From assembly GCA_964604675.1 (NCBI GenBank), contig CAZSAT010000156.1:1-15209 (forward strand): 15,209 bases of DNA. The letters are read 5' to 3'. The notes beneath the pieces were generated by a model. The model saw only the letters and a list, made by a program, of their open reading frames with translations. It made no database searches and had not been told where the DNA came from. The position numbers were made by a program, and so were the translations under genes. Positions within the stretch are counted from its first letter, which is position 1. Each line of letters begins with the position of its first letter. This document shows positions 1 to 8,845 of this stretch, in pieces. Source of the stretch: CAZSAT01 sp964604675 (GTDB lineage: Bacteria > Myxococcota_A > UBA796 > CAJQPC01).

Positions 1-1602
1 GTGCACGCAGTTGGAGAAGTCCACCTGCATCTCCTTGCGCCCGCTCTCGTCGTTGTCGACCATGTTGTAGACCTGCGCCGGGCAGAAGCGCGTGCAGGGG
101 TTGCCGTACTCCTCCGCGCACTTCGTGGCGCAGATCTCGGTGTCCTCGATCAAGAGGTGGCACGGCTGGTGCTCGTCGTGCTTGGTGCCCGACAGGTACA
201 CGTCGGTCAGCTTGTCGATGATGTAGGTGTTGTCGTAGGTCAGGTCGTCGCGGCTCGGGTACGCGCCGCCCGGGTGGGCCGTCTTCAGCGTGTCCATGCC
301 TTCGTGGTCGGCGTGGAAGGCCTGGGTGGCGCCGGGACCGAAGAGCTTCGAGAGCCCGAAGCGCAGGCCACCGCCCACCAGGCCGTGGTTGGCGAAGCCC
401 GCGTGGAAGTTCTTGGTGGGCTCCATCTCGGTGCGGATCCAGCTGTCGTCCACGCGCTGCTTGTAGGCCGAGAGCGCCTCGTCGCTGGCGTCGCCGCTCT
501 TCATGGCGTCGAAGGCGGTCTCGGCGGCCAACATGCCGGACTTCATGGAGAGGTGGATGCCCTTGATGCGGGCGGCGTTCAGGAAGCTGGCCGCGTCACC
601 GCAGATCATCGCGCCGGGGGCGTGGAGCTTCGGGATGCTGGCCCAGCCGCCGATGGTGACGGTCTTCGCGCCGTACTTCACGACCTTGCCCTCGCCCAGG
701 ATGCCGCGCACGTAGGGGTGGGTCTTGAGCTTCTGCAGCAGGTAGTGGGCGTCGATCGCCGGATCCGCGGCGTCGAGCGAGACCATCATGCCGATGCAGG
801 CCCGGTCGCCCTCCATGCTGTAGAGGAAGGCGCCGCCGAAGGTGTCGAAGCCCAGGGGCCAGCCGGCGAAGAGGCTGACGAAGCCGTCCTTCACGGTGCC
901 TTCGGGCAGCTCGATGATCTCCTTGCAGCCCAGCTCGTAGGCCATGGGCTGGCTGTCCTTGTCGAGGTCGAAGGCGGCGATCAGGTCCCGGGTGAGGTGG
1001 CCGCGCGGGCCTTCGCCGAGGATGGTGACCGGGGACTCGAGGTCCATGCCCAGCTCGAAGTTCGCCTTCTGCGACCCGTCGCTGTCGACGCCCTTGTCGC
1101 CGGTGCGCACGCCGGTGACGTTGCCGGCCGGATCCCGGAGGAGCTCCACGCCGGCGAAGCCGGGGAAGATCATCACGCCCATCTCTTCGGCGATCCCGCC
1201 GAGCCACTTCTGGAACTTCGCGATCGAGATGATCGGGAAGCCCGCGTCGTGCAGCTCCGGGGGCATGATCGGGGCCTTGAGCTTGCCCTTCTCGGTCAAC
1301 AGCACCATCTCCTCGCGCTCGACGTAGCGCTCGATCGGGCAGCCCCGGTCCTTCCAGTCGGGGAGGAGCTCGGCGAGGGCGCGGGTGTCGAGCACCGCAC
1401 CCGAGATGGCGTGCGAGCCGATCTCGGAGCCCTTCTCGATGAGCGCGATGAAGGGCTCGTCGTACGCTTCGCCTTCGATCGAGCCGTCGGCCACGCCTTC
1501 GTTGTGCTTCTCGATGAGCTGCATCAAGCGGATGGCGCCAGCGAGACTGGCAGGTCCTCCTCCCACGAAGAGGACGTCGACGGGCATGGACTCGCGCTCC
1601 AT
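1..1602 (-). CDS. Electron-transfer flavoprotein:ubiquinone oxidoreductase (ETF-QO), C-terminus off the window edge
   Basis: ETF-QO takes electrons from reduced electron-transfer flavoprotein (fatty-acid and amino-acid oxidation) and passes them to membrane quinone. 534 codons are visible. The N-terminus has the FAD-binding glycine loop VGGGPASLAG (about residues 13-22), then IEKGSEIGSHAISGAVLD, typical of the family. Near the end stand YGNPCTRFCPAQVYNMV and SNCVH. By family knowledge the Cys of FCPA (C507) and of NC (C532) are the first two of four 4Fe-4S ligands; the other two (HCKTC-type) would lie just outside the window, so only a few tens of residues are missing. The ATG at 1602 is chosen because AGGAG precedes it by 7 nt; ATG 1587 is an in-frame alternative without that support. 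The gene is divergent from the MopE-type gene, with 94 bp between them. Usual partners etfA/etfB are not visible. The identification is firm; the truncation is only the window edge. Confidence 0.95.
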   Translation of the reverse strand, partial: MERESMPVDVLFVGGGPASLAGAIRLMQLIEKHNEGVADGSIEGEAYDEPFIALIEKGSEIGSHAISGAVLDTRALAELLPDWKDRGCPIERYVEREEMVLLTEKGKLKAPIMPPELHDAGFPIISIAKFQKWLGGIAEEMGVMIFPGFAGVELLRDPAGNVTGVRTGDKGVDSDGSQKANFELGMDLESPVTILGEGPRGHLTRDLIAAFDLDKDSQPMAYELGCKEIIELPEGTVKDGFVSLFAGWPLGFDTFGGAFLYSMEGDRACIGMMVSLDAADPAIDAHYLLQKLKTHPYVRGILGEGKVVKYGAKTVTIGGWASIPKLHAPGAMICGDAASFLNAARIKGIHLSMKSGMLAAETAFDAMKSGDASDEALSAYKQRVDDSWIRTEMEPTKNFHAGFANHGLVGGGLRFGLSKLFGPGATQAFHADHEGMDTLKTAHPGGAYPSRDDLTYDNTYIIDKLTDVYLSGTKHDEHQPCHLLIEDTEICATKCAEEYGNPCTRFCPAQVYNMVDNDESGRKEMQVDFSNCVH

Positions 1603-1696
1603 GGAGCATCTCCTGGCTGGTTCGGGCACCTAACGTGCGCTTCCGTCGGCGGCGCGCGGCGAGTATGCTGCGCGTGCTGTCCGGTTCGAGGCCCCC

Positions 1697-4600
1697 ATGG
1701 GCGCCTGCCTCCTCGCATTGCTGTTCGCCTGCAACGACGCCGACAAGGCGGGCGTCGACACGGGCCTCACGAGCGCCGGACTCACCGACACGTCCGCCTC
1801 GGGAGACGGCGGCGACGGCGGCGACGGGGGCGGCGGCGCGGACACGGACTGCGAGACGCGCACCTGGTACATGGACCTCGACGAGGACGGCTGGGGCGAC
1901 GAGCACAACAGCGTCGAGAGCTGTGAGAACGTGGACGGCGCCACCTACGCCTACGGGGACTGCGACGACACCGACCCCAGCGTGAACCCCGACGCGACCG
2001 AGGTCTGCAACGAGGTCGACGACGACTGCAACGGCGACGTGGACGAGGGGGACGCCGCGCCCACGACCTGGTACGTCGACGGCGACGGCGACGGACACGC
2101 CAACGCCGACGAGCCGGTCGAGGCCTGCACCGAGCCCAGCGGCGCGCTCACGGTCGACGAGGCCGACGACTGCGACGACACCGACCCCAGCGTGAACCCC
2201 GACGCCACCGAGGTCTGCAACGAGGTCGACGACGACTGCGACGGCGACACCGACGAGGACGCCAGCGACGCTGAGACCTTCTACACCGACGCCGACGGGG
2301 ACGGACACGCCAACCCCGACGCGACCGTCCAAGCCTGCACGGCGCCGAGCGGCACCGCGTCCGCCGCCGACGCGGACGACTGCGACGACACCGACGACAC
2401 CGTGTACCCGGGGGCCGACGAGCACTGCGACGACCTCGACGAGGACTGCGACGACGCGGTCGACGAGGAACCGGTCGACCCGAGCACGTGGTACGGCGAC
2501 ACCGATGGCGACGGCTACGGCACCGGCACCGGCACCGAGGCCTGCGACGCGCCCACAGGCACCTCGAGCCTCGACACCGACTGCGACGACGGAAACGGGG
2601 CGGTCCACCCCGGTGCGAGCGAGGCGTGCAACGACCTCGACGACGACTGCGACGGCCTGATCGACGACGACGACAGCAGCCTGACCGGCGCCACCAGCTG
2701 GTACGCCGACGCCGACGCCGACGGCTACGGCGACGCGGGCACCGCGATCACCACCTGCGACCAGCCCAGCTCGACCGTGGCCGACGGCACCGACTGCGAC
2801 GACGCCGACGCCGACGTGAACCCGGGCGCCAGCGAGGTCTGCAACGAGCTCGACGACGACTGCGACGGCCTGGTCGACGACGACGACAGCAGCCTGACCG
2901 GCGCCACCACCTGGTACACCGACGCCGACGGCGACGGCTACGGGGACACGTCCACCGCCACCACGAGCTGCATCCAGCCGAGCGGCACGGTCGCGCTCGA
3001 CGGCGACTGCGAAGACGCCGACGCCGGCTCGTCGCCCGGCACCGAAGAGATCTGCGACGACCTCGACAACGACTGCGACGGCGACACCGACGAGGACGCG
3101 ACCGACGCCACCACCTGGTACGCCGACCTCGACGGCGACGGCTACGGCGACGAGTCCGACAGCGTGGACGCCTGCGAGCAGCCCAGCGACTACGTGTCCA
3201 ACGACGAGGACTGCGACGACATGGACGCCGGCACCTACACCGGTGCGGTCGAGGTCTGTGACGAGGTCGACAACGACTGCGACGGCACCTCCGATGGCGG
3301 CGACGCGTCGGACGCCGTGGCCTGGTACACCGACGCCGACGGCGACGGCTACGGGGTCGACGGCACCGAGTTCCTCGACTGCGATCCGGGTGGCGGCTTC
3401 GCGACGGAAGGAGGCGACTGCGACGACGGCGAGGCCGGCGTCCACCCCCACGCCGACGAGGTCTGCAACAGCATCGACGACGACTGCGACGGCCTCGTGG
3501 ACGCCGACGACGTGGGCGTGACCGACGCCGCCCAGTACTACCCGGACGACGACGGGGACGGCTGGGGCGACGACACCGACGTGACCGTGTCCTGCACGGT
3601 GCTCACGGGCATGGTCACCGCCGGCAACGACTGCGACGACAGCGACGCCGACACCAACCCCGCGGCCTACGAGACCTGCGACGACGACGACGACGACTGC
3701 GACGGCACGGTCGACGAGAGCGCGGAGGACCAGACCACCTGGCACGTCGACGCCGACGGCGACGGCTACGGCAACTCCAACGAGCAGGCCTGGGCCTGCG
3801 ATCAGCCCACCGGGTACGTCGAGGACGGCCTGGACTGCAACGATGCCGACGCGTCGGCCCACCCGGGCGGCACCGAGGTCTGCAACACGGTCGACGACGA
3901 CTGCGACGCCATCGTGGACGAGGACGCCACCGACGCCGTCACCGTGTACGAGGACCTCGACTTCGACGGCGTGGGCAGCAGCGTGACCGATCTCGCGTGC
4001 AGCGAGAGCCAGGGCTGGTCGTTCACCACCGGCGACTGCGACGACGACGACGACGCCAACACCCCGGGCGGCACGGAGATCTGCGACGAGCAGGACAACG
4101 ACTGCGACGACCTGATCGACGACGACGACACGGTCACCGACGCCACGGTCTGGTACGCCGACGCCGACGGGGACGGCTACGGCCACGCGTCGAGCTCGCT
4201 GGCCCAGTGCACCGAACCCACCGGCTACCTGAGCGATGACAGCGACTGCGACGACACCTCGTCGAGCGTGTACCCCGACGCCGAAGAGCTCTGCAACGGC
4301 AGCGACGACGACTGCGACGGCGACGTCGACGAGGACGCCTGCATCGACGTGTCCAACGTGGACGAGGGCTACTTCGCCTACGCCAGCGGCGACCTGGTGA
4401 TCGCGAGCGACACCACCTTCGACACCGACACCGGCACGATCGACGGCCTGCGCGGCAAGGGCGACAACGAGGTCGACGGCATCTGGTACGACCTCGTCTA
4501 CCAGGCCGACGGCACCACGGTGGCCCTGCTCGCTGTCGGTTCGCTGGAGCTGTCGGCCACGCTCACCGTCGAGGGCAGCTGGCCCCTGGTCATCCTGGTC

Positions 4601-5386
4601 GACGGCGATGCCCACATCAGCGGCGACATCGACGGCGTGGGGCACGACGGGGAAGACGGGCTGGAGGCGACCACCGGCAGCTACCCCGCCGGCGGACAGG
4701 GACCCGGCGGTGGGCACGGCGGCGACGGGACGGACTCGAAGGCGTCCGGCAACACCGACGGCGAGGGCTTGTCGCCTGGGCTCGCAGCGTCGGCCGGGTC
4801 GACCACGGGCAACGGCGGCGGCGGCGGCGGCGCCTGCTACGGCGGAGGCGGCGGCGCGGCCGACGTCGACGGCACCGACGGCGAGATGGGCACCTATGGA
4901 GTGGGCGGCTCGTCCTCCGGCTCGGGCGGCAACGGCGGCGACGTCATCATGGGCATGGCGCTGGAACCGCTGGTCAGCGGCTCGGGCGGTGGTGGCGCCA
5001 CCTCTACCCTCGACGGCATCCCGGCCGGCAACGGCGGGGGGGGCGGCGGCGGCGGGCTGGGCCTGCAGATCAGCGCGAAGGGCACCCTCACCCTCGACGG
5101 CGACATCGACGTGTCCGGCGGCGAGGGCGGCGAGGCCTGGGGCGGTGGCGGTGGTGGCGGGAGCGGCGGCGCGGTGCTCCTGGAAGCCAAGCACCTGTTC
5201 GTCAACGGAAGCCTGTACGCCGAAGGCGGAGCGGGCGGCGACGGCGACCAGACCGTGACGGCGAGCGGCAACGGCGGCAGCGAAGGCTCCCAGTCCAGCC
5301 CAGCGGGGGGTGCCGGGCTGGCCAACGGTGGTGGCGGTGGCGGCGCGGCCGGACGGATCCACCTGCGCTACCTCGACAGCTACACC
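1697..5386 (+). CDS. Giant lipoprotein-like protein: 12 MopE-type repeats plus glycine-rich domain, 3' end in assembly gap
   Basis: 1230 residues are visible before the N run; the true stop is not seen. The N-terminus is a short hydrophobic stretch ending in LLFAC, a plausible lipobox with Cys12, followed by an Asp/Gly/Thr linker. About residues 55-882 hold 12 tandem repeats of 68-71 residues with consensus WY.DxDGDGYG...C..P.G......DCDD.D....PGA.EvCn..DDDCDG.vDE, matching the Pfam putative metal-binding (MopE-type) motif. The dense acidic and Cys positions suggest Ca2+ or other metal binding and a secreted, cell-surface location (inference). Residues 883-1230 form a different domain with LVILVDGDAHISGDIDGVG and many GGGG blocks, resembling glycine-rich repeat-solenoid regions of myxobacterial surface proteins. 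The ATG at 1697 is the only usual start after the in-frame stop at 1631, but the signal peptide is unusually short and lacks a basic n-region. Exact function is unknown. Confidence 0.85.
1859..4342 (+). repeat. Twelve tandem 68-71-codon MopE-type repeats
   Basis: Twelve in-frame units, each starting near a WY (or WH, FY, VY) dipeptide and closing with DDDCDG.vDE or a variant. Units 1 and 2 share a 72-bp block (1958-2029 and 2168-2239, offset 210 bp) that differs at one base. Units 4 and 5 share a DDDDSSLTGAT linker at an offset of 213 bp. Units 8, 9 and 11 are the most divergent. The block lies wholly inside the large lipoprotein-like gene. Confidence 0.9.
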
Positions 5387-5486
5387 NNNNNNNNNNNNNN
5401 NNNNNNNNNNNNNNNNNNNNNNNNNNNNNNNNNNNNNNNNNNNNNNNNNNNNNNNNNNNNNNNNNNNNNNNNNNNNNNNNNNNNNN
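5387..5486. other. Assembly gap of 100 N
   Basis: Exactly 100 N, the usual placeholder for a scaffold join of unknown length. It removes the end of the glycine-rich protein and the start of the next lipoprotein gene. The flanking reading frames belong to different genes, so any frame running through the gap is artificial. Confidence 0.97.
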
Positions 5487-6128
5487 GCCCTCGCCCTCAT
5501 CCCCCTCGTCACGGCCGGCTGCCCCGAGTGCCCCGGCGGCGACTGCGGCGAGCCCGAAGCCCAGCTGCGCCTGGCCGATGGCCGCTACGACCTCACGCTC
5601 GGCCAGATCCTCGACAACAGCTGCGAGCTCGTCGAGCTGGAGGAGGGGCGCCTCTCCGTGCCCGCCCTCTACACCTCGCGGAGCGACGGCTTCGTGCTCG
5701 AGGTCGAAGGCATGGTGATCCGCGGCGAGGTCTCCGACGGGTGGATCGGAGGGTCCGGCTCGGTCGTCTACGACGAGGGACGACCCGAGGAGGTCGAGAC
5801 CGGCGTGGCCGTCGAGGACGACGAAGGCGCGCCGCCGCCCTGCGAGGTGGTCGACGGAGGCGACCGCGAGGACGAGCGGGACGACTCGGACGAACGGCGC
5901 GAAGACGGCGCCTGGGTCGCGATCGACATGGAGGTGCTGAGCCGCTCCGAAGCCGGCGGAGTGTTCAGCTTCCAGCTCTCCGAGCGCGACTTCGGCGAGG
6001 ACTGCGCGATCACCTGGGACGCCCGCCTCGATGCCGCCGACCGGGCCCAGGGCGACGACCGCGGCGACGACGACCGCCCGGTGAGCTCGGACGACGAGCC
6101 CGACGAGGACGTGCCCGGCGAGGGGTAG
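5487..6128 (+). CDS. Putative lipoprotein of unknown function, 5' end lost in the gap
   Basis: 213 codons are visible up to TAG at 6126-6128; the start codon lies in or before the N run. The first visible residues, ALALIPLVTAGC, look like the hydrophobic end of a signal peptide with a lipobox-like TAGC, then CPECPGGDCGE, so the mature protein would be a lipid-anchored envelope protein (inference). The body is a hydrophilic, probably beta-rich domain with Cys in NSCEL, PPPCEVV and EDCAITWD that could form disulfides. An acidic low-complexity tract (DDRGDDDRPVSSDDEPDEDV) ends the protein. I do not recognise a named family. The stop is 9 bp before the membrane-protein gene, and the run continues into lspA and two lgt genes, which fits an operon handling lipoproteins. 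Confidence 0.8.
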   Translation, partial: ALALIPLVTAGCPECPGGDCGEPEAQLRLADGRYDLTLGQILDNSCELVELEEGRLSVPALYTSRSDGFVLEVEGMVIRGEVSDGWIGGSGSVVYDEGRPEEVETGVAVEDDEGAPPPCEVVDGGDREDERDDSDERREDGAWVAIDMEVLSRSEAGGVFSFQLSERDFGEDCAITWDARLDAADRAQGDDRGDDDRPVSSDDEPDEDVPGEG

Positions 6129-6137
6129 ACTCGCGGC

Positions 6138-7472
6138 ATGAAGTGGGCCTGGGCAGTGCTGGCGGCCGAGGCCGCGCTCACCGCCCTGGACCTCGCCTTC
6201 GGCGCCGGCGGGCTCGTCGCCACCGAGGAGCGCTACAACGCCAGGGCCGGCGTGCAGCTGGCCTGCGGCCACGTCGAGGCCCTCTGGGAGCTGCAGTACC
6301 GCACCTTCTGCGGCGGCTGCAGCGTCGACGCATGGCTCGGGAGCTGGTCCTTCCGAGCGCTCGGTCCGACGGTCGGTGCCTGGAAGCTGGTCCCGGCCGC
6401 CTGGCACCTGCTGACCGTGGCGGCGGCCATGGCGCTGGCCGGGCTCGCGGCGGGGAGGCGCGCCGCCGTGCTGGCAGGGGTCGTGCTCATCGGCGCCCCG
6501 AGCTTCTGGCACGAGCTGTCGCTCACCGGCTTCTCGAACCACGCCCAGGCCTCGGGCCTCGTGCTCTCCAGCGCCGTCGTCGCCGCCATCGCCCTGCGGG
6601 CTCGCTGGGCTGCGCGGGTGCCCTTGGCGCTGACGGCTGGCGCGCTGATGGGCGCTGCGGTCGGCTACGCGTGGAGCAGCGCGTACGGCCTCGCGGCCCT
6701 CCTCGGGCTGGCGGTGCTGACGCACAAGCGCGGTGGCTGGCTGTTGCCGCTGGGCATCCCGCTCGGTCTCTGGCCCTCCTGGGCCTACCACCAGGCCCAT
6801 CCACTCGCGCTCGACCACGCGCGCGACTGGTGGGCCACGACTGCGATCGCACCTCTGCCCGATCTGTGGCGCTGGCTCGTGACCGACGTCTGGACCGGGG
6901 GACTCTGGCCCGGGTGGCCCGCGCTCTCGATGGGCTGGTGGGCGCTCGTGTGGGCCCTCGCGGGCCTCGCGGGCTGGCGGAAGCGCAGCGGGGCTGCACG
7001 CTTTGCACCTCTGGCGCTGGGCGCGCTGTTGGCCGCCTACGCCCTGCGCTACGAGCTCTGGGACGACACCGTCGCGCTTCGGAGCTACGACCCCTTCAAC
7101 CTGCGCTACCGCGCGCCGCTGGTGCCACTGCTCGCGGTCGCCGCGTCCACCGCGGCCGGCCCGTGGGCTCGTCGTCTGCTCCTCGGAGCCGCTCTCTTGG
7201 GCCTGGGTTGGCGGGTGGCCGGCTGGGACGCCTCCCACGATCTCGGCGGCGACGTGTACGCGCTCGACGGCCGCCCGGACCGCACCGTGCCAGCGGGCGA
7301 GCCGCCTCAGCGCAACCTGCGCCACCTGGGACGCCCCCAGGACATCGCCGCCGCCCAGGCCTTCCTCGCGTCACACGACGACTGCTTCGAGGTCTGCCGG
7401 GCCGATCACGAGGCCGAGCTCGCACGACGCCGCGCCCTGGCCGAGCGCGCGGAGGCCGGTCCAGGCGGATAG
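6138..7472 (+). CDS. Polytopic membrane protein of unknown function, possibly GT-C-like
   Basis: 444 residues, about ten predicted membrane spans. The first span is at residues 5-24. A soluble loop follows with ATEERYNARAG and the Cys/aromatic motif LQYRTFCGGC. The remaining spans start near residue 78. Near the C-terminus LRSYDPFNLRYRAPLVPLL resembles the RY..P..P segment of GT-C (ArnT/PMT-type) lipid-linked glycosyltransferases, but the clear catalytic acidic motif is not obvious, so that assignment is speculative. The C-terminal 60 or so residues are hydrophilic, with HDDCFEVC. The ATG at 6138 is 9 bp after the upstream stop, and the stop is 10 bp before lspA, which supports co-transcription. 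No clear ribosome binding site is seen. A membrane enzyme or transporter of envelope material is the reasonable guess; no function is assigned. Confidence 0.8.
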   Translation: MKWAWAVLAAEAALTALDLAFGAGGLVATEERYNARAGVQLACGHVEALWELQYRTFCGGCSVDAWLGSWSFRALGPTVGAWKLVPAAWHLLTVAAAMALAGLAAGRRAAVLAGVVLIGAPSFWHELSLTGFSNHAQASGLVLSSAVVAAIALRARWAARVPLALTAGALMGAAVGYAWSSAYGLAALLGLAVLTHKRGGWLLPLGIPLGLWPSWAYHQAHPLALDHARDWWATTAIAPLPDLWRWLVTDVWTGGLWPGWPALSMGWWALVWALAGLAGWRKRSGAARFAPLALGALLAAYALRYELWDDTVALRSYDPFNLRYRAPLVPLLAVAASTAAGPWARRLLLGAALLGLGWRVAGWDASHDLGGDVYALDGRPDRTVPAGEPPQRNLRHLGRPQDIAAAQAFLASHDDCFEVCRADHEAELARRRALAERAEAGPGG

Positions 7473-7482
7473 CCTCCGTTCG

Positions 7483-8031
7483 ATGTCGAACAAGACCGCC
7501 TGGTTCAGCCTCGTCGCCGCGGCCGTGGTGCTGATCGACCAGGCCACCAAGATCGCCATCGTGAAGTCGCTCGCGTACAAGACCGACGTGGTGGAGGTCA
7601 TCCCGGGCTTCTTCCAGCTCGTGCACGTCCGAAACTCCGGTGCGGCCTTCGGCATGCTCGCCGACCACGACCACCGGATGCTCGTGTTCGCGGTGTTCAC
7701 GCTCTTCGCTGCCGGGGTGATCGTGAGCATCTTCCGCGACGTGCCCGCCCACGAGCGCTTCCTGCCCGCCACCCTCGGCCTCATCCTCGGCGGCGCCGTG
7801 GGCAACGGCATCGACCGGGTGCACAAGCAGTCGGTCACGGACTTCCTGCGGTTCTACGTCGACCACCCCGAGGTCAAGCGCCTGCTGATCGACCTGGTGG
7901 GCACCAACCAGTACCCGAGCTTCAACGTGGCCGACGTGGCGATCTGCGCCGGCGTGGCCGCCTTCGTGGTGCACTACCTGGTCTGGTACGAGGAGGACGA
8001 GGACGAGGCCTCCGAGCGCCAGTCGGCCTGA
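7483..8031 (+). CDS. lspA: Lipoprotein signal peptidase (signal peptidase II)
   Basis: LspA cleaves the signal peptide of diacylglyceryl-modified prolipoproteins in the inner membrane, just before the lipid-bearing Cys. The 182-residue protein has four hydrophobic segments and the family motifs in order: LIDQATK (about 17-23), VRNSGAAFG (49-57), GGAVGNGIDRV (103-113) and PSFNVADVAI (145-154). D111 and D151 are the expected catalytic aspartate pair. It is slightly longer than usual because of about 12-16 extra residues between the aspartates (HPEVKRLLIDLVGTNQ) and an acidic tail (EEDEDEASE). The ATG at 7483 places the first span at the N-terminus; upstream in-frame sequence is only the neighbouring gene's shadow. 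Its TGA overlaps the ATG of the first lgt by one base, indicating translational coupling. Confidence 0.96.
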   Translation: MSNKTAWFSLVAAAVVLIDQATKIAIVKSLAYKTDVVEVIPGFFQLVHVRNSGAAFGMLADHDHRMLVFAVFTLFAAGVIVSIFRDVPAHERFLPATLGLILGGAVGNGIDRVHKQSVTDFLRFYVDHPEVKRLLIDLVGTNQYPSFNVADVAICAGVAAFVVHYLVWYEEDEDEASERQSA

Positions 8032-8813
8032 TGCATCCCTGGCTGGTCTACACCAACACGCTCAGCGTCCCGACCTACTTCTTCCTCCTGATGACGGGCT
8101 TCGCGCTCGCCAGCGGGCTCGTCGCCCGCGAAGCCCGGCGGTCCCGGGTGAGCGAGCGGAGCGTGCTCGACCTCTGCCTGGTCCTGCTGCCCTGTGTGCT
8201 CGTGGGGGCCCGCCTCGCGCACATCGTGTTCGAGGTCCCCGAGACCTACCTCGCCAACCCCAGGCTCCTGCTCAGCCTCGACGGCGGGCTCGTGTTCTAC
8301 GGGGGCGCCGGAGCCGCTGTGCTGGTCGGCCTGGCGTGGTCGCGCCGACAGCAGGTCTCGTTCTGGACCCTGTGCGACATCTTCACGCCCGCCACCGCCT
8401 TCGGCCTCGTCTACGGCCGGCTGGGGTGCCTGGGAGCGGGGTGCGGACACGGCCGCCCCGCCACCTGGCCCTTCGGCTTCGAGGTGCCGTGGTCGGTGCG
8501 CTACTACCGGCGGGGCCTGCTGCCCGAGGAGCTGCTGGCGGTGCCGCTGCACCCCGCACCGCTCTACGAGTCGCTCGGCTGCCTGGCGATCTTCGTCTGG
8601 CTCTCGCGCGTGCGGGGGCGCCAGACCTTCGCCGGGCAGACGGCTCTGAGCTTCCTGCTCGGGTACGGCACCCTGCGCATCGTGGTGGAGGCGTTTCGCG
8701 CCGACGAGCTCCGGGGGGTGTATGCGAACGGATGGCTCTCGACCTCCCAGGTGATCTCGGGCGTGCTGCTGGCCTGCGCCGCGGTCCTGTGGCGTCGCCT
8801 CTCACGACGCTGA
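8031..8813 (+). CDS. lgt: Prolipoprotein diacylglyceryl transferase-like protein, first tandem copy
   Basis: Lgt moves diacylglycerol from phosphatidylglycerol to the lipobox Cys of prolipoproteins in the inner membrane, the step before LspA. This 260-residue multi-span protein carries DGGLVFYGG (84-92), YGRLGCLGAGCGHG (128-141), PLHPAPLYES (172-181) and GYGTLRIVVEAFR (211-223), then LSTSQ. Y212, R216 and E220 match the E. coli Y235/R239/E243 set, and R130 matches R143. The His of E. coli (H103) is Tyr here, and N146 and E151 are Cys, as in the GRxGC..GC type of Lgt. Of the two copies this is the more divergent at the N-terminus (PTYFFLLMTGFALA instead of HSYGVL). It starts inside the lspA stop (TGATG). 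The family call is firm; which of the two copies is the main enzyme is unknown. Confidence 0.88.
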   Translation: MHPWLVYTNTLSVPTYFFLLMTGFALASGLVAREARRSRVSERSVLDLCLVLLPCVLVGARLAHIVFEVPETYLANPRLLLSLDGGLVFYGGAGAAVLVGLAWSRRQQVSFWTLCDIFTPATAFGLVYGRLGCLGAGCGHGRPATWPFGFEVPWSVRYYRRGLLPEELLAVPLHPAPLYESLGCLAIFVWLSRVRGRQTFAGQTALSFLLGYGTLRIVVEAFRADELRGVYANGWLSTSQVISGVLLACAAVLWRRLSRR

Positions 8814-8845
8814 CGCGCGATAGCAGGACGCGGTAGGAAGGCGCG

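Noticed and set aside
1641..1669. Promoter TTCCGT-17-TATGCT ahead of the MopE-type gene
   Set aside because: The -10-like box is fair, but the -35 shares only two bases with consensus and the DNA is GC-rich; not strong enough to annotate.
1..1926. 641-codon plus-strand open frame at the left edge
   Set aside because: Antisense of ETF-QO; low-complexity His/Val/Ala-rich translation without any domain, while the opposite strand encodes a clear ETF-QO.
596..5512. Very long minus-strand open frame opposite the MopE-type gene
   Set aside because: It is the antisense of repetitive GC-rich coding sequence (VAVAVGVGV-type translation), crosses the N run, and in its left part is a frame-shifted shadow of ETF-QO.
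5487..7534. Continuation of the glycine-rich protein's frame through the gap
   Set aside because: After the gap that frame gives Arg/Pro-rich nonsense. The real genes lie in other frames and the gap length is arbitrary.
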